From Cylindrobasidium torrendii FP15055 ss-10 (Eukaryota > Basidiomycota > Agaricomycetes > Agaricales > Physalacriaceae), in contig KN880571.1 of the NCBI GenBank assembly GCA_000934385.1, positions 1 through 63,331 of the forward strand: 63,331 nt of DNA. The letters run 5' to 3'. Below, piece after piece: positions 45,447 through 57,177 of the stretch (positions are counted from its first letter, which is position 1; the number at the start of each line of letters is the position of its first letter). A program made the translations under genes and the position numbers. Under the pieces are notes generated by a model. It worked only from the letters and a program-made list of their open reading frames with translations, ran no database searches and was not told the origin of the DNA.

Positions 45447-47717
45447 ATGCCCAGAGAAAATAGCTTCTCAGATTCGGACGGCCGTTCTCTCACGCCAGAC
45501 ATGAGCGAAGACGAAGAGGCCAGCGGTGGCGCGCCTCCCATTTCTCCAGTCTCCGAATCACGCCAACAACGACTATTCGAACCTGCATCACCGAACATTA
45601 GACGCGAGGGCGGGTCCCCAGTCATGCTCAAATCAACTTCCTTTGTCACTTCGAAACAATCTTTGCATTCCCACAGGACTCTACGGCGGCCAGCGCCAAA
45701 AGAGAAATTCAGATTGGCTGTTCGCAAAGTCATTCACATGAACCGCGGGGCCAACAAGTTCACCACTAGCAACGCCCCGGCAGCACGGTTCGTTGGTGCA
45801 GAGCCTGGTGTCGACCCGCGTCGCGCGACAGCAGACCTTCAATACGGCGGGATTAGACAAAACTGCGTGATAGAGATGTTTGACTATTCGGTGCGTGGCC
45901 ATCTGCGCCTATGGATCGTGTTCTAACCTGGCACTGCAGGGCGTGCGAAGCAGTTTTGGACGTATGACCAACAGGGAGTTTGTGAACCTCATGTATGACG
46001 ATAATGCCAGCCAACGCGAGCCTTGGGCGAAGGTGCGATGGATCAACATCGCGGGAATAAGTTGGGATGTTGTCAAGGCCGTTTCCTTGCGCTATAGTGC
46101 GTCCTCAGACTTTCCTCCTCGAATCCTCGGGCCAACCTGATGTAGACATCCATCCTCTCGCACTCGAGGATATATTCCACGAGCGAAGCCAAAACAGGTC
46201 CAAGGCAGACTACTACAAGCAGCACCTCTTCCTTCGCGTGCTCGTCCACGAGCGCGGCGATCCCGACGAACTTTCACTCCCAACCCATGCCACGGCCGCA
46301 TATGGCTCTACTCTCACGGAACTCCCGCGCTCGTCATCACCGCAAGGATTCACAGAAGAGGACGAGCAGGGGTTCGAGCTTCATGAGGGCAAGCAAGACG
46401 AGGATGTCACCATTTTCGATACCGCCACCACTTCCCGCACGAGACAAAGCTTACTGCAGCGCAAACGTTCCTCCTTCATGAAAGCAAACCAAATGGAGCA
46501 GGGCTCGGCTGGCAGCAAATTTAAATTGGCCAATCTCGTCATGTTCGACGCAGCTGACCAGGAGCGCAAACGAGTTCGCGAGGAGGAGATTGCGATATCT
46601 GCACTCAAACGCGACGCTGGCAGCGTACAAGTCAAAGTGTACCCTATGTTCATCTTTCTTCTACGGGATGGGACCGTCATCACCATGCATGGAAAGCCCT
46701 CCGCGGATATCACCCAGCCTATCACCCAGCGTCTCCATCAACGAGATACGGTACTCCGCAGCTCGGCGGACCCTTCTCTCCTCGTCCACAGCCTATTGGA
46801 TTTGGGTACGTCCACTCTAGGGTAGCGAGCACACGGGTACTAATGCGATATACTTAGTGGTTGACAAGGCACTGGAGGTTATTGACGAATACCAGACGAA
46901 AATATACACCTTCGAGCGCAGCGTGCTGTATCGCCCCAACGTTAAGACTGTTCGTGCTTGTCAGTATGGTCCGCGCCCGTTAACAATGACACCTGCTTAC
47001 TATCTCCACCACAGTGCATGTCCTAAATGGGGATCTCATTTTGCACAAGCGCACGATGGAGCCTTTGAAAACAGTCATCTACGGCCTGAGGCGTTACGAC
47101 CTGGATCGATGTGCTGCACTTATCGATATGTCCAAAAACCCTGACGCCAAGGTAGTCGGATTCATGTCGCACAAATCCAAAATCTACCTTGCGGACGTGT
47201 TCGACCACATCGAATATGTACTCAGCAGCTTGTCTATGTTCGACGCCATCAGCAGTAACCTGATTGACTACACATTCAACGTTCGTCGCCCGTTACTTTT
47301 TCTACACATTTCGAAACTAAACGCTCCGTGCAGATGGAGTCGTACAACATGAACACGGATATGCGTAGACTGACACTGGTCACTATCATTTGTCTACCGC
47401 TCACGCTTCTCACTGGCTACTTTGGCATGAACTTCGACCCCTTCTGGGCAGTCAATAATAACTCTGATCTTCTGTGGGTTATGTTCCCCTTGTAGGAAAA
47501 CCATGCACTGACAGACCCCCCAGTTTCTGGAAGATCGCGCTACCGGTCATGGCATTTGTTATACCACTCTTTACATTTGGAGATATCATGCGCTTCTTCC
47601 ATTTCCTCAAGAAGAAGATGCTAACACGGCACGCCATCAAGGTTTGTGCAGCGGTGCTATACTTGTCTCCATGCTAATCCGCCACAGTCGTACTCCGCTC
47701 ATCGCAAACGCGTCTAA
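45447..47717 (+). CDS. CorA-like Mg2+ transporter, Alr1/Mnr2 type
   Basis: The signature GMN motif of CorA channels is present as TLLTGYFGMNFDPFW after the first C-terminal membrane helix (LVTIICLPLTLLTGY), followed by the second (FWKIALPVMAFVIPLFTFG). Upstream is the long cytosolic domain: VRWINIAGISWDVVKAV, IHPLALEDIFHERSQNRSKA, VYPMFIFLLRDGTVITMHGK, IDEYQTKIYTFERSVL and SKIYLADVFDHIEYVLSS. An acidic and Ser-rich N-terminus (SFSDSDGRSLTPDMSEDEEA) and an inserted disordered loop after residue 250 are typical of fungal Alr1/Mnr2 proteins, which act at the plasma membrane or vacuole. About eight exons; the last adds only SYSAHRKRV. Which of the two compartments cannot be said. Confidence 0.92.
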
Positions 47718-47898
47718 CGCTGGCCGCTTCACGCTCCCTGTTATCTATCCTGCTGTTATATCTGCATCTAATTCTCGCGGACTTTCTTGAGGTACTCATC
47801 GACTAGATCCTAATTATTCTCTACTTGGACTTCAAGGTGGCTGTCGTCGTGGTATGTATATTCCTACATAGTAGTGTGTATCCCTACGCGCGCTGTGC

Positions 47899-48888
47899 CT
47901 ATGAAATTGGCCTCTGGCTCAATACATCATCTACGAACCTAAAGATCTCCTGCCTCATTTCCTCCGAATGTGAGATCCAGGGGATATGGTCGGCGCCTCT
48001 CAACACGATATGGCGCTTGTTCACAAAGGAATCCATCACCCTAGATGCGGTCGCAGCATCAACAATCTCATCTTGGTCTCCGCAGATGGTCAGATATGGT
48101 AAGCCCTGCTGCCCGGCGCGTATGAGCCCATGCTCGTCCTGCGTCCGGTTGAGGACGTATTGCGTTATGGCGGGCGGCTGGACCATAATATGACTGAGGC
48201 AGCTCAGGTATAGACTATACGACGCCCTCTTGGAGCACCCTTTCGTAAACTTCCATGCAGCGGCTTGATACGCGACGACGTCGTGGCTTTGCCCCGATGG
48301 TGGTAATACACTGGTCGAAAGGTCTTGCGCAGCAGAGGGAATGGCAGACATGAAAGGGATCGCACAGAGATGAATGACGCCAGAGAGGTATGACGGAGGA
48401 AAGAAAGAGAGAATGTCGGTGATTTGTGTGCCTGTGAGGGTTGGGGAAGATTATGTGAGAACGCATGCTCAAAAATGTGGCGCAACGACAGAGAGAGTAG
48501 AAACACGAACCTCCGATGCTCCATCCAAGAACAAACGGTCGTGTGAGTCCAAATGCCCTAACGACCGCGTCAAAATCCTCCGCAAGCCGTGAAGAGGCCC
48601 AGAATTCAGGCTCAGTGGGCATCCCAGAGCGGGCGTGGCCCCGCAAATCGTATCTCACCTGTTCAACCATATTAATCAAGGAAGGTTGCTACCGGCAACG
48701 AGCCGCCCAACTACTCTTACCAAGTAAAGCGACTCGTGCCACCGAGGGTCATGGAAGATTTCGTCGAATACAGCAGCGCCGATGCTGAAGCCGTGGATAA
48801 AGACGATGCTTGCGGCTCTGGGATTTCCTATGGCGCTTGTGTAAATCGGTGTACCATCAGCAGAGGTGGCTAGGACGGCGGATTCCAT
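47899..48888 (-). CDS. Alpha/beta hydrolase
   Basis: The alpha/beta-hydrolase landmarks are in order: the oxyanion region IVFIHGFSIGAAVFDEIF, YDLRGHARSG, the nucleophile elbow FVLGWSIGG (Ser), the acid in LTICGDQDEIVD and the His in RGADHIPWISHSEEM. Two short introns interrupt the gene, one after the elbow. The ATG at 48888 (MESAVLATSADG) is the first of the frame. The protein is about 290 residues without signal peptide. The substrate cannot be inferred. It overlaps nothing and is convergent with the Mg2+ transporter gene, about 180 bases apart. Confidence 0.88.
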
Positions 48889-50812
48889 GGGTGTGGTTGG
48901 CAAAAAGTTGTCTCTTGCTCCGTGCAAGGGCTTTTTATATGGTCTTCCTCGTGTTTGCTGGGCCTGCGATCACCAGACAAGACCGCATTCTCAACCATTT
49001 CGCTTGGGCAAAGTACTTTGTCGGATACTTTACGCGCAAAAGCTCGTGTTGGAGTGCGCCCATATAGTTGGGATGAATGGCAGAAGACAGAAAGAGCTTT
49101 ATGGTCGTCGATTCATCGACCGTCATACTTGGCTGATCCAAGTAGGGTAAGAATCTAGCGGAGACACCGGCGGTGGGAAGTAGTAAAAAGTCCCTCCGAC
49201 GATGGGTGGCCCCTCAATTATAGGGACTGTGTACACAAGGACAGAGGGAGGCGGCAGTGGCGTCAGAGAGATGAAATCTGCCCTGATGCACGTAAGTGAA
49301 GGCGACGTGCACAAGAATGTAGCGACAAGGAGGCAACGGGAAAGCCTTGCTTCGGCCCTCGGCGAGTCCTGGGGAACCCTTTGGAAGCACGATTCGTAGG
49401 GTATAGAACAACGGGATGCTGATGCGATGCACTACTCCTTCATCATTCACAGACCCTATTATTCATTGACCCAGTCCAACGCGTGCTTAAGGGCCCAGTT
49501 AGGCGACCGGGGATTCCCTAGCGTACCGTCCCATTGAACCTATAGTACCATTAAGAATTGGAAGCCTGGTCACAACGACGAGGACGGAATCGAGACTGAA
49601 ATTCAGCTTCTCACCAGATTGTCGTCGTTCCCGGTGCGAATATCACCTCTAGAAACCTTTTGCCTCCGTATGGAGTTCCTCACGGACAGTAAGGATTTAC
49701 AGTCCTGCCCGAAATCAAATTCATTCTCCCACAGCTTCTGTCTGCTTCTGCACATCATTATAAACACGACGCCGCGCGCCTCAAAATTTCAAAGATCGTG
49801 GACAGTGTCGAACGGAGGCATGCGACCGTCCTACGCAAGGGTGCCGGCACAACATTCCTCTGTGTGCACACAAACACCTGCAGCACCAGGTACAAAGGCT
49901 TAGTTTTGTTCTACAAATCGCATCACGATGTGGCGGCGAATTTGGAATCTCAATATGAGCCGGTTTTTATCGCATCCATCTTAATGCAATGCGCTGCTCC
50001 CAGAGCATCTAGACTAACAGTCACTGGACTGCTCCCAAGGGGCAGAGTAGTGGTGGTACGAGTAAATCATGCCAAAAGCAGAGTCGAAGAGCAATGGACA
50101 TGAACAGGTCGGTGAAGTCGCTTGGCGGGACATATATCGAATTTCAAATGCACAGCCTTTACTATGATTGTCCGAGGACTCGCGGACGGTAAATTCTGTG
50201 GCGTTTGCCATCGTGTTGCTCGTGTCCACGCTTGAAGCCACCATTGAATAGAATCAAGATAATACATTGAATATATAGCTTCTGCGGCGGGGGGAGGGGG
50301 AACTAGCATCCATCACTGTCCGAGGAAATTACTCCTCTCAAGCTCCCGTGGGTGCAGGACAAAGAGCTATTTTTCGTGGTCCCAGCACCGGTGCCACATT
50401 ATAAGTTGGGCCCCCACCTTGAAATTTACGGCACATCGTTATGAAGGTTTTAGGGGGTATTCTTTTTTCATTATGTCTGTACAGCCAGCTGTACGAGCGG
50501 AGCAAATGAAATCGTTACGCTGACCAGATAGATCGAAGGTTTTCCCCAAGGAGCAAGTCCTTGATGTAGTTTAGGGCGGCACATTGCTCAACTTCCACCG
50601 TAAACAGTTAACGATGGTCGTCTGTGACTTATGTTCGAACAAGAGGCGAATTTGAAGTGTACTAGTGATGCGAGTATGGTAGGCAATTAGTATTAGAATG
50701 GCTGCTACCGTAAATACCAGTATCAATCACTGATCAATGGTTCACCCAAGTTTTGCGCTAGAAAGCGTCTCATTTCAAGCTCTCCGCTTGACTGAAGCAT
50801 TGAATGTCCTCG
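48889..50812. other. 1.9 kb without a recognisable gene
   Basis: The left end should hold the hydrolase promoter and the right end the 3' UTR of the dihydrouridine synthase gene. Between them are only short frames without domains, and no repeats or transposon ends were noticed. Confidence 0.5.
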
Positions 50813-52395
50813 TCATGGTAGAATCACGGAGGGCGTAGGTGTCAGCGGGTCGACTCCCGAAATCATCGACGGTATTGTGCGCGTAGTAACGGAGGGAAGC
50901 TTCATGGTCATGCTGGGTGGTTCGGGGTTCTGCGTGTCCTCCGGGGTGACAAGGCCGTCTTCAGGTTGGGATATTGGACTGCTGGAGGCGTAGGGCTCCT
51001 TCGCCTCATCACCCTCCATCTCCAACTCCGTCTGCATCTCCGCGTTCCCAGTAGATGCACGACGTGCAGGTCGTGCTTCAATAGCGTCGCGTATGCTCTT
51101 GAAGACCTCCGCCCCGGACCATTCGCCAATGAATTCGTTCACACCGTCATAGCCCTTTGAAGCAATGATTGCCTGTCGAGTGGCGTGCTCTCCAGTCTTT
51201 GTTGTTTTAATGCGAGTGCCTGTGAATTGGGCAACGCAGAATTTGGTCAGCGACCAATGATTGTCTAAATATCTTGACTGCGGGCCCTCTGTCAGTCTCG
51301 ATTGAGATGTTCGGCAAGCGGTGGACCTACAAGACGGATATAATCTGGAATGAGGGTTTCTGTCAGGTCAGTGAGGGGTGTAGGTGAGAAGCAGCTCGGG
51401 TTGGATTCAGCGCCCCGCGCAATCATCACAGAGTCGGCCCCTGCGTAAATGAGAACTAGTATGCCTGCGAAATGCTATGTAGCGTACCAGTGATATCCTT
51501 GACGCGCTTCGTATCTTCATAGCTCACACAGTCACCGTTCTCTGTCACCGCAATCCCCTTGCCCATAGCATCGACGAAGTCCCTGATTTCGCGCAGCCGC
51601 TCTATTGTCGCAGGGTCTTTCTCGCGCATGCTCTTCGTTCGGCAATGGACAGTAAGGTTGCTGATACCGGTGTTGACAATCCGTTCCACAAGCTTAAGGG
51701 TATCCTCCCGAGATGGAAGAAGGCGAATTTTGGCGGAAACGGTGATGTGGGCTGGCATAGCTTCCCTGAGCGCAACAAGGATTGAACACAAAAGGTCGGG
51801 TTCGGTGAGAAGGGCTGCACCCATCCCAGAATGCGTTGAAAACGGTTTCGGACATCCACAGTTGAGATCTACGCCTGCAATGTCTTCTTGTACGACCTTT
51901 GCCGCCTGAACCGCAAGCTCTGGGTTGGAGGAGCCAATTTGGTAGATGAGGTAGGGTTTTTCGATGGGATGGGTGGCAAATATTGCGCGCGAAACGCCAT
52001 CGTAGCTCACGACACCCGTATCGGCTGTGGCAGGTCAGATGGTTGATTTTTAGTGGCCATGGGCGGGACGCACGGTGAACATTGCGCTTGGCGTGAAGAA
52101 TAGCTTTGTCAACGATTTCCGGCCCCCATACAAGTGTAGCTCCATGTTTTAGGGCAAACAGACGGGTAGGCACTATTTATGTGATTGGTCAAGGTTGGGC
52201 TATGCGCCATTGGGCGAACGTACGGGCACCGGAGCGAACCATGGGTGCAAGGAAGACCCCATTCTTGAAATCATCCTTCGTCAAGTAATCAACCCGGGCG
52301 CGTTTTTGGCTTCTTGGAGGGGGGGAAGTAGAAAGTTGGCGGCGAGACATGGTTTGCATAGATGGTAGGCGTACTATGAGCCTTCGATACAGCAT
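50813..52395 (-). CDS. tRNA-dihydrouridine synthase, Dus2/Smm1 type
   Basis: The enzyme reduces a uridine in the D-loop of tRNA (position 20 for Dus2) with an FMN cofactor. Core motifs are VFLAPMVRSGALPTRLFALK, the catalytic Cys in DLNCGCPKPFSTHSGMGAAL, ITVSAKIRLL, NLTVHCRTKSMREKDPA and GADSVMIARGAESNPSCF. The short linker GALPTRL is formed by an intron with donor GTACGT. The C-terminal 90 residues are acidic and Ser/Pro-rich, with no double-stranded-RNA-binding domain as in animal Dus2. The first ATG (52395) gives MLYRRLIVRLPSMQT before a second start MSRRQLSTSPPP at 52350; the longer form is Arg-rich and may be mitochondrial. Confidence 0.92.
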
Positions 52396-52520
52396 ATACG
52401 GGATGTCGTGACGGCGATGAAGATCAAGTGCGGCACAGCCACCTCGGCGATCACTCTCTCTAGAACCACCACGACCAGCTTGGCCAACCTGGTGCTCAAG
52501 CTCATCTAGCCTGCCAAACT

Positions 52521-53168
52521 ATGTTCATACATATCTTTCTCGCTTTGGTATCTCTACTCTGCCGTTCAGTCTATGCTCGTCCTGCAACCCACGAAACGCG
52601 CGAAATGAATATCGCCCCGCCGCCAAAAGCCAAATTCGACACCTCCTACCTTGTTGCGCTTGTCTGTACTCTTGGCTTGGTCGCTCTCGTTTTTGCTATC
52701 TACGTGTTTCTTTACAAACGCCTCACGCAGCAAGAAGAGGCTAAAATCGAACGCCGGAAATCCTTCGCTCCGCCGCTCATGACCAACGTCAAGTCTTCGC
52801 GCACGACCGTCGTTTCAGCCGCCCCGTCCAAACTTTCCACGCCTCGCTCATCTCCCCCGAAGCCGTTTACCACATCAGAAATCTCTAAACCCATGCCTGT
52901 CTATCCATCCTCAAACTCGCTTGGTCAAGATTACGGTCCAGGATTTGGTTTCGGTCTATCAGATTCTGTGCTACAGGACATCGCCGAGAAGGAAGCACTT
53001 GGAATGCGCAATGCAACGAGCGCCTCGCCATCAATCCGAATTTCTGCCACCGCCCCAATGCTTTCGCTGAGCAGCCTCGACATGGACGCATCGCGGTCCT
53101 TTGCGCTAGAAATGAAGAAATCAGTGTCTGGACGAAGTGATGACACCCTGGTGTCTAGTCACACATAG
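52521..53168 (+). CDS. Small single-pass membrane protein with signal peptide, unknown function
   Basis: This is a single-exon frame of 215 residues. A signal peptide (MFIHIFLALVSLLCRSVYA) is followed by a 25-residue outside segment and one membrane helix (YLVALVCTLGLVALVFAIYV). A basic cytosolic start (YKRLTQQEEAKIERRK) leads into a long Ser/Pro-rich tail with GQDYGPGFGFGLSDSVL. It has the type I membrane layout of fungal sensor-like proteins, but the outside part is too short for a stress sensor and no domain is recognised. The gene starts only 126 bases from the divergent dihydrouridine synthase gene. Confidence 0.7.
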   Translation: MFIHIFLALVSLLCRSVYARPATHETREMNIAPPPKAKFDTSYLVALVCTLGLVALVFAIYVFLYKRLTQQEEAKIERRKSFAPPLMTNVKSSRTTVVSAAPSKLSTPRSSPPKPFTTSEISKPMPVYPSSNSLGQDYGPGFGFGLSDSVLQDIAEKEALGMRNATSASPSIRISATAPMLSLSSLDMDASRSFALEMKKSVSGRSDDTLVSSHT

Positions 53169-53910
53169 TGAGTTTCATTGTCATGCTACCACCTTTTGCA
53201 CCCACCCCAGGATACCCTGTGTATGAACAACCCTCCCTAGACGTATACCTTTAGAGTCGAATGGCCATTAGACTACTTTCTGCACGCCTAATCAATGTAC
53301 TTCTTAGATGCTTCCAGCTAGTGCGTGTCACTCTGTGATTCCGTTGTCATTAGGCGCTGCAAGCTTCGACCTGAAAGCAAACTGCAGTCAGTTGGTACGA
53401 ACATTCAATTGTAATGTTTACGCACTTAAGGCCAAGTTGCAGACAAGATTCGCTGAGTCCAAGTCGTCCGGATAGAAGGTAACGCTATGTGAATATGTCG
53501 GGATTACCAAAGCGAAAGAAACAATGAGACGTCAATGCATCACCCCGGATCAGGCATCTGCATCGGCCATCACTCTGAAGGCTCTTCTTCGCGCACGTGA
53601 TCGTCTCTTGATTTCGAACCCGATCATCTTGCCCCAGCGCCCTCATTCCCCCACACTACGACCAAGAGGGAATATTTCCACTGTTAAGAATCTCGCTCAT
53701 GGCGTGCCTTACGCTTGCCATTGACTTTGCTTATGTTTTCTAATATGCGTCCACACCACATTCGCCAATTTGCCTGCCGCTTTCCCCCCACCCCAACGCA
53801 TTTGATACTCTGACCAATCAAGTAGAAGGCCGACACCGTCGCAAAACGTGCTGGTCACTGATCATACAGTATAAAAGGTTGATACTACGCAGCTCAACTT
53901 TCGCTTACCC
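53169..53910. other. Intergenic with the epoxide hydrolase promoter
   Basis: A TATA box (TATAAAAG, 53871-53878) precedes the next start by 40 bases. A 66-codon frame at 53524-53724 shows no domain. No other gene is visible. Confidence 0.5.
53871..53878 (+). promoter_or_regulatory. TATA box of the epoxide hydrolase gene
   Basis: TATAAAAG, 33-40 bases upstream of the ATG at 53911. Confidence 0.55.
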
Positions 53911-55120
53911 ATGATGGACACTTCGAGCGAAAGGACCACTGTCGTCTCCCGCGGCTTTACCTATCACTACTACGCTTCTCCTGCAGCAGAGGGCAAGCCT
54001 ACTCTCTTGTTGATCCATGGTTTCCCGAACTTGGCCACCGACTGGAAGAACCAGTGGACGTTCTTCAAGCAGCTGGGATTCGGCCTGATCGCCCCCGATA
54101 TCATTGGCTTTGGCGGGTCCTCCAAGACGGAGGAACCCCTGGATTACCGGCATACGTTGATCGCTCGGGACCTTGTTGATGTACTTGATGCTGAGAAGGT
54201 TGTTGAGCCAGTCTTTGCCATAGGACATGACTGGTGAGTACGAACCGCCTGGGATAGCCTGTCACTGGATTTTCACCCAATGTAGGGGAGTACTGTACAC
54301 CTCACGTCTCGCGGATCTGTTTCCCGAACGGTTTGCTGGCTTCGCCTTTCTCGCGGTCGGATATATGTACTTCGAAAACGACGACCCCGCATTCTTCGAA
54401 GGGTTATTGAAGATGGTTCGCAAACCATACCTGTCGTCACCTCAGTTCGCTCACATAGCTTCTACATAGAGCAAGGAAAAATTCGGGTACGAAACGTACG
54501 GATACCAGAAGTTTTTGGCAACCCCCGAGGCCGCGAACATCATCACCGAACATTGGGATTCATTCATGCGCATCCAGTTCGCGAAAGACCCCAGCGTTTG
54601 GATTGACGACTTTGCCCCGCTCGGGGCGATGGAGCGCGCACTACTTGCCGACCACAAGCCGGAATTCTCTGAATGGATGGATACAAAGGTATGTTGTCTT
54701 GAGGTTCCCCTCGTACACAAGCTAAACAACGCTGACGACATCAGGAAGCCGAATATTACAGAAAAACGTTCCTTGAAGGAAATGGGATCGCAGGCCCTCT
54801 GATGTTGTACACCATAATCGTCGAGGGGATAGCAAGCCGAGACAACAAAGGCAAGCGTTCCGTTTTCTAGTATTGTCAGCGCTGATACAATGTCATCCTC
54901 AGAGAATGTTGGTGCGAAGGCCAACAAAATCACCAAGCCGGTCTTCTTTGGGGGGACAGCGAAGGACTATGTCAATCTGCCTGATGTAGGCGAGGCTGCA
55001 ATCAAGGCCGCCTCCCAGGATGTGACCGTCCACCGCTACGACACTGGACATTGGGTGCACCTGGATGCCTCAAAGGAATTGAACCGCGATTTGTTAGCAT
55101 GGATTCAAGCGAAGGCCTGA
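53911..55120 (+). CDS. Soluble epoxide hydrolase-like alpha/beta hydrolase
   Basis: Epoxide-hydrolase landmarks are present: LLLIHGFPNLATDWKNQW (oxyanion HGFP), PDIIGFGGSSK, the nucleophilic Asp in FAIGHDWGVLYTSRLA, a cap region SKEKFGYETYGYQKFL, the acid region FFGGTAKDYVNLPD and the catalytic His in DTGHWVHLDASKELN. Five exons. The apparent in-frame stop near 54468 disappears when a 54-nt intron (54416-54469, GTTCGC...ACATAG) is removed, giving LLKMSKEKFGYE. The last intron (54851-54902) begins GCAAGC and ends CCTCAG, a GC-AG intron, giving DNKENVGAKANKI. Such enzymes hydrate epoxides to diols in detoxification. The substrate is unknown and the protein is cytosolic. Confidence 0.9.
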
Positions 55121-55590
55121 TGAGCAGGAGGAATACAGTAGCGAATTCACGCATAAATTTACGTAGTGGTTTTAATGTGAGTCAGTAGCTGGAAGTCGCT
55201 CGCGTATAATTGGAAATCTAGGGTATTTGGCAACAGTTCCAGGAATACATCCAGAGGACCGTCGTAACTATCATGCCACTCACAGGTGGGCGATGTACAT
55301 ATTGTCATCCTTGAAGCTTGAAGTACCTGGATTGCAGCGATGGTTAAAATGAGTCTCAAATATCAAAACAGCGACTGGGGTCGCGCAACGAGAAATCGAG
55401 AAGCGAACGAGGTCGATGGAGTGATTTTGCAAGCGATGTAACTTCTATGATGCCACAAGGCGCCCTAGGATATCAAGAAGGGCACAGAGGCGGTTGACCT
55501 GTTGTCATCAATACCAATGTCAGACCCGTACACCAAGAAAGTACTGTATGGTGTTGAGAAGTGCACAGCTGGGAGTATGAGAAGTGCCTG
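55121..55590. other. Convergent intergenic region
   Basis: This is 3' sequence of two convergent genes. No gene is supported. Confidence 0.45.
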
Positions 55591-56493
55591 CTATTTGCAT
55601 AAAGGATACGAAGAGCCCATGTCCTTACTAGGTAAGTCCCCGATGTCTCCTTCCCCGTTCACGATCCCGATCAACGCGTCTTCCATCCATTCTTCACCTT
55701 GCCTCCATTCGCCGGCCCTGCCCCACGCCCTGATATTTTCTTCGGCTTCTTTGACTCGCAGGTCAAGGTCAAGCATCTCCATCTCTTCCTCGTCGATTGG
55801 AATCTTCTCTATCTTCAGGAGATGGTAATTCACCGATAGCTCGAGGTCCGACTGGAGTTTATATCTTTCCGACGTCCAACGCACGTACTTGGACATCATG
55901 CGTATCATGCCGGCGTACACTGCCGATGCGCGGGGAATGAGCGCGGGGACGTCATCGATGAAGATTTTTTGGAGTTCGTCGTCTGTATAGGAGAGGAATG
56001 AAGATGGGTACAGGTGCAAGCACTGCATTGAGGCATCTGTTGTGGAATTTGTGACCCTGTGCAAGTAGCCCATGCCTTCGAAGTCACCACAGGTTTGAAG
56101 GAGGAGGCGGCGAGGCGAGGCTAATGGAAGGTGCATGCCGCTGAGCATTGCGGATGCTGCAACGAGTTGGTCATCTGGAACCAGAAAAGAGAAGTCCTGC
56201 ACCCGAGAGTCATTAGAGGCGCATAGAAAACGGTGGAGTAGACGCACCGTGTAGACGCGAGGTATGCCAAGGTAGCGCTCAAGCATCCCGCCCCAGATGA
56301 TGAGCTGCATGCCTTTGTTGTAAAGTTTGGCAAGCGCCTGGTGAACGAGATCCTCAGGTGGTAGCGAAAAAGATTGCTTGGCCGGAGAATGGATAGCATT
56401 TGCGACGGTTGCTTCACAGGCAGTCATTGTGTCACTTGTAGGTGGTAGTAGGAAGTCAGGGTGCATTTGGACAGTGGCGCCCGGCCATGACAT
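55591..56493 (-). CDS. Uncharacterised protein, about 300 aa
   Basis: A single-exon frame starts at ATG 56493 (MSWPGATVQMHPDF). It reads as a globular alpha-helical protein: LVHQALAKLYNKGMQLIIWG, RLLHRFLCASNDSRVQDFSF, LVPDDQLVAASAMLSGMHLP and a charged helix (EEEMEMLDLDLRVKEAEENI). No signal peptide, membrane helix or catalytic motif is visible. I do not recognise the family. It ends in an acidic region before SSYPLCK. The intact 300-codon frame and protein-like composition support a real gene. Confidence 0.65.
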   Translation of the reverse strand: MSWPGATVQMHPDFLLPPTSDTMTACEATVANAIHSPAKQSFSLPPEDLVHQALAKLYNKGMQLIIWGGMLERYLGIPRVYTVRLLHRFLCASNDSRVQDFSFLVPDDQLVAASAMLSGMHLPLASPRRLLLQTCGDFEGMGYLHRVTNSTTDASMQCLHLYPSSFLSYTDDELQKIFIDDVPALIPRASAVYAGMIRMMSKYVRWTSERYKLQSDLELSVNYHLLKIEKIPIDEEEMEMLDLDLRVKEAEENIRAWGRAGEWRQGEEWMEDALIGIVNGEGDIGDLPSKDMGSSYPLCK

Positions 56494-56934
56494 AATGGAC
56501 AATTTGCCGTATTAGGACCTCCTCGGGACTACGTAATCATTATGTAGTCATAAGTGCCACTTGGCTCTTGTTTTGTTTGCGCAGGACCCAGCGAAGTATA
56601 CCCACAAATGTCGTATTAAAAAATCCCCAATCGGGGCGGCTTTTGCCATTTGGCCAAACTAAAAGTGCTGCTTCTGGGACACTTCTTGTCCAGATCTGCC
56701 ATGGGCCCATTTTGTCCAAATTAAATGTTCGGTCGCCTAAAATTCGTCAAACTAATTGTCTCAATGAAATTTTGGAGGCTGCGTGCATTTTTGTCTAAGT
56801 TTGGCGTCGGCTTCGCCTGCGGTGGTCTCCATTCGGTCCAAGCCAAAACCCCCTTCGTCGTTTGAGCCCAAGTCTTTGACCGAACTAGGAAACATCATTC
56901 GTGGGTGTTGGGGCGGGTACTAGCTATGTGGGTA

Positions 56935-57177
56935 CACCACGGACCAGCGCTTGTTTTTGCGCGGTTATTTACCGTCTAAAACGGAAAGCAAAACTTGAAG
57001 TTTTCGAGACCCGAAAATTCCTCTAAAACAAGATATAAAGGTACAAAACACAGCATTGGTCAGCAAACGCCCATTCTCACACGATTTTAATAGAGTTTCT
57101 GGGTCTCTAAAACTTCAAGTTTTTGCAGCGTTCTGTCAGCGTATTAGCCGCAGGAAAACAAGCGGTGTCCGGCGGTG
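56935..57177 (-). mobile_element. Foldback MITE, copy A
   Basis: This 243-bp element begins CACCACGGACCAGCGCTTG and ends in the inverted form of the same sequence (ACAAGCGGTGTCCGGCGGTG). It is flanked by GTA on both sides (56932-56934 and 57178-57180), a 3-bp target duplication. Internal arms are also inverted: AAACTTGAAGTTTTCGAGAC on one side and the reverse complement of a near copy on the other. The whole unit can fold back. It is the reverse complement of copy B, with scattered differences. TIRs beginning CAC plus a 3-bp duplication suggest the CACTA (or PIF/Harbinger) superfamily; that is inference. No transposase is present. Confidence 0.75.

Noticed and set aside
54416..54469. In-frame stop in the epoxide hydrolase gene as evidence for a pseudogene
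   Set aside because: The stop falls inside a 54-nt intron with an ATAG acceptor; removing it restores the family sequence.
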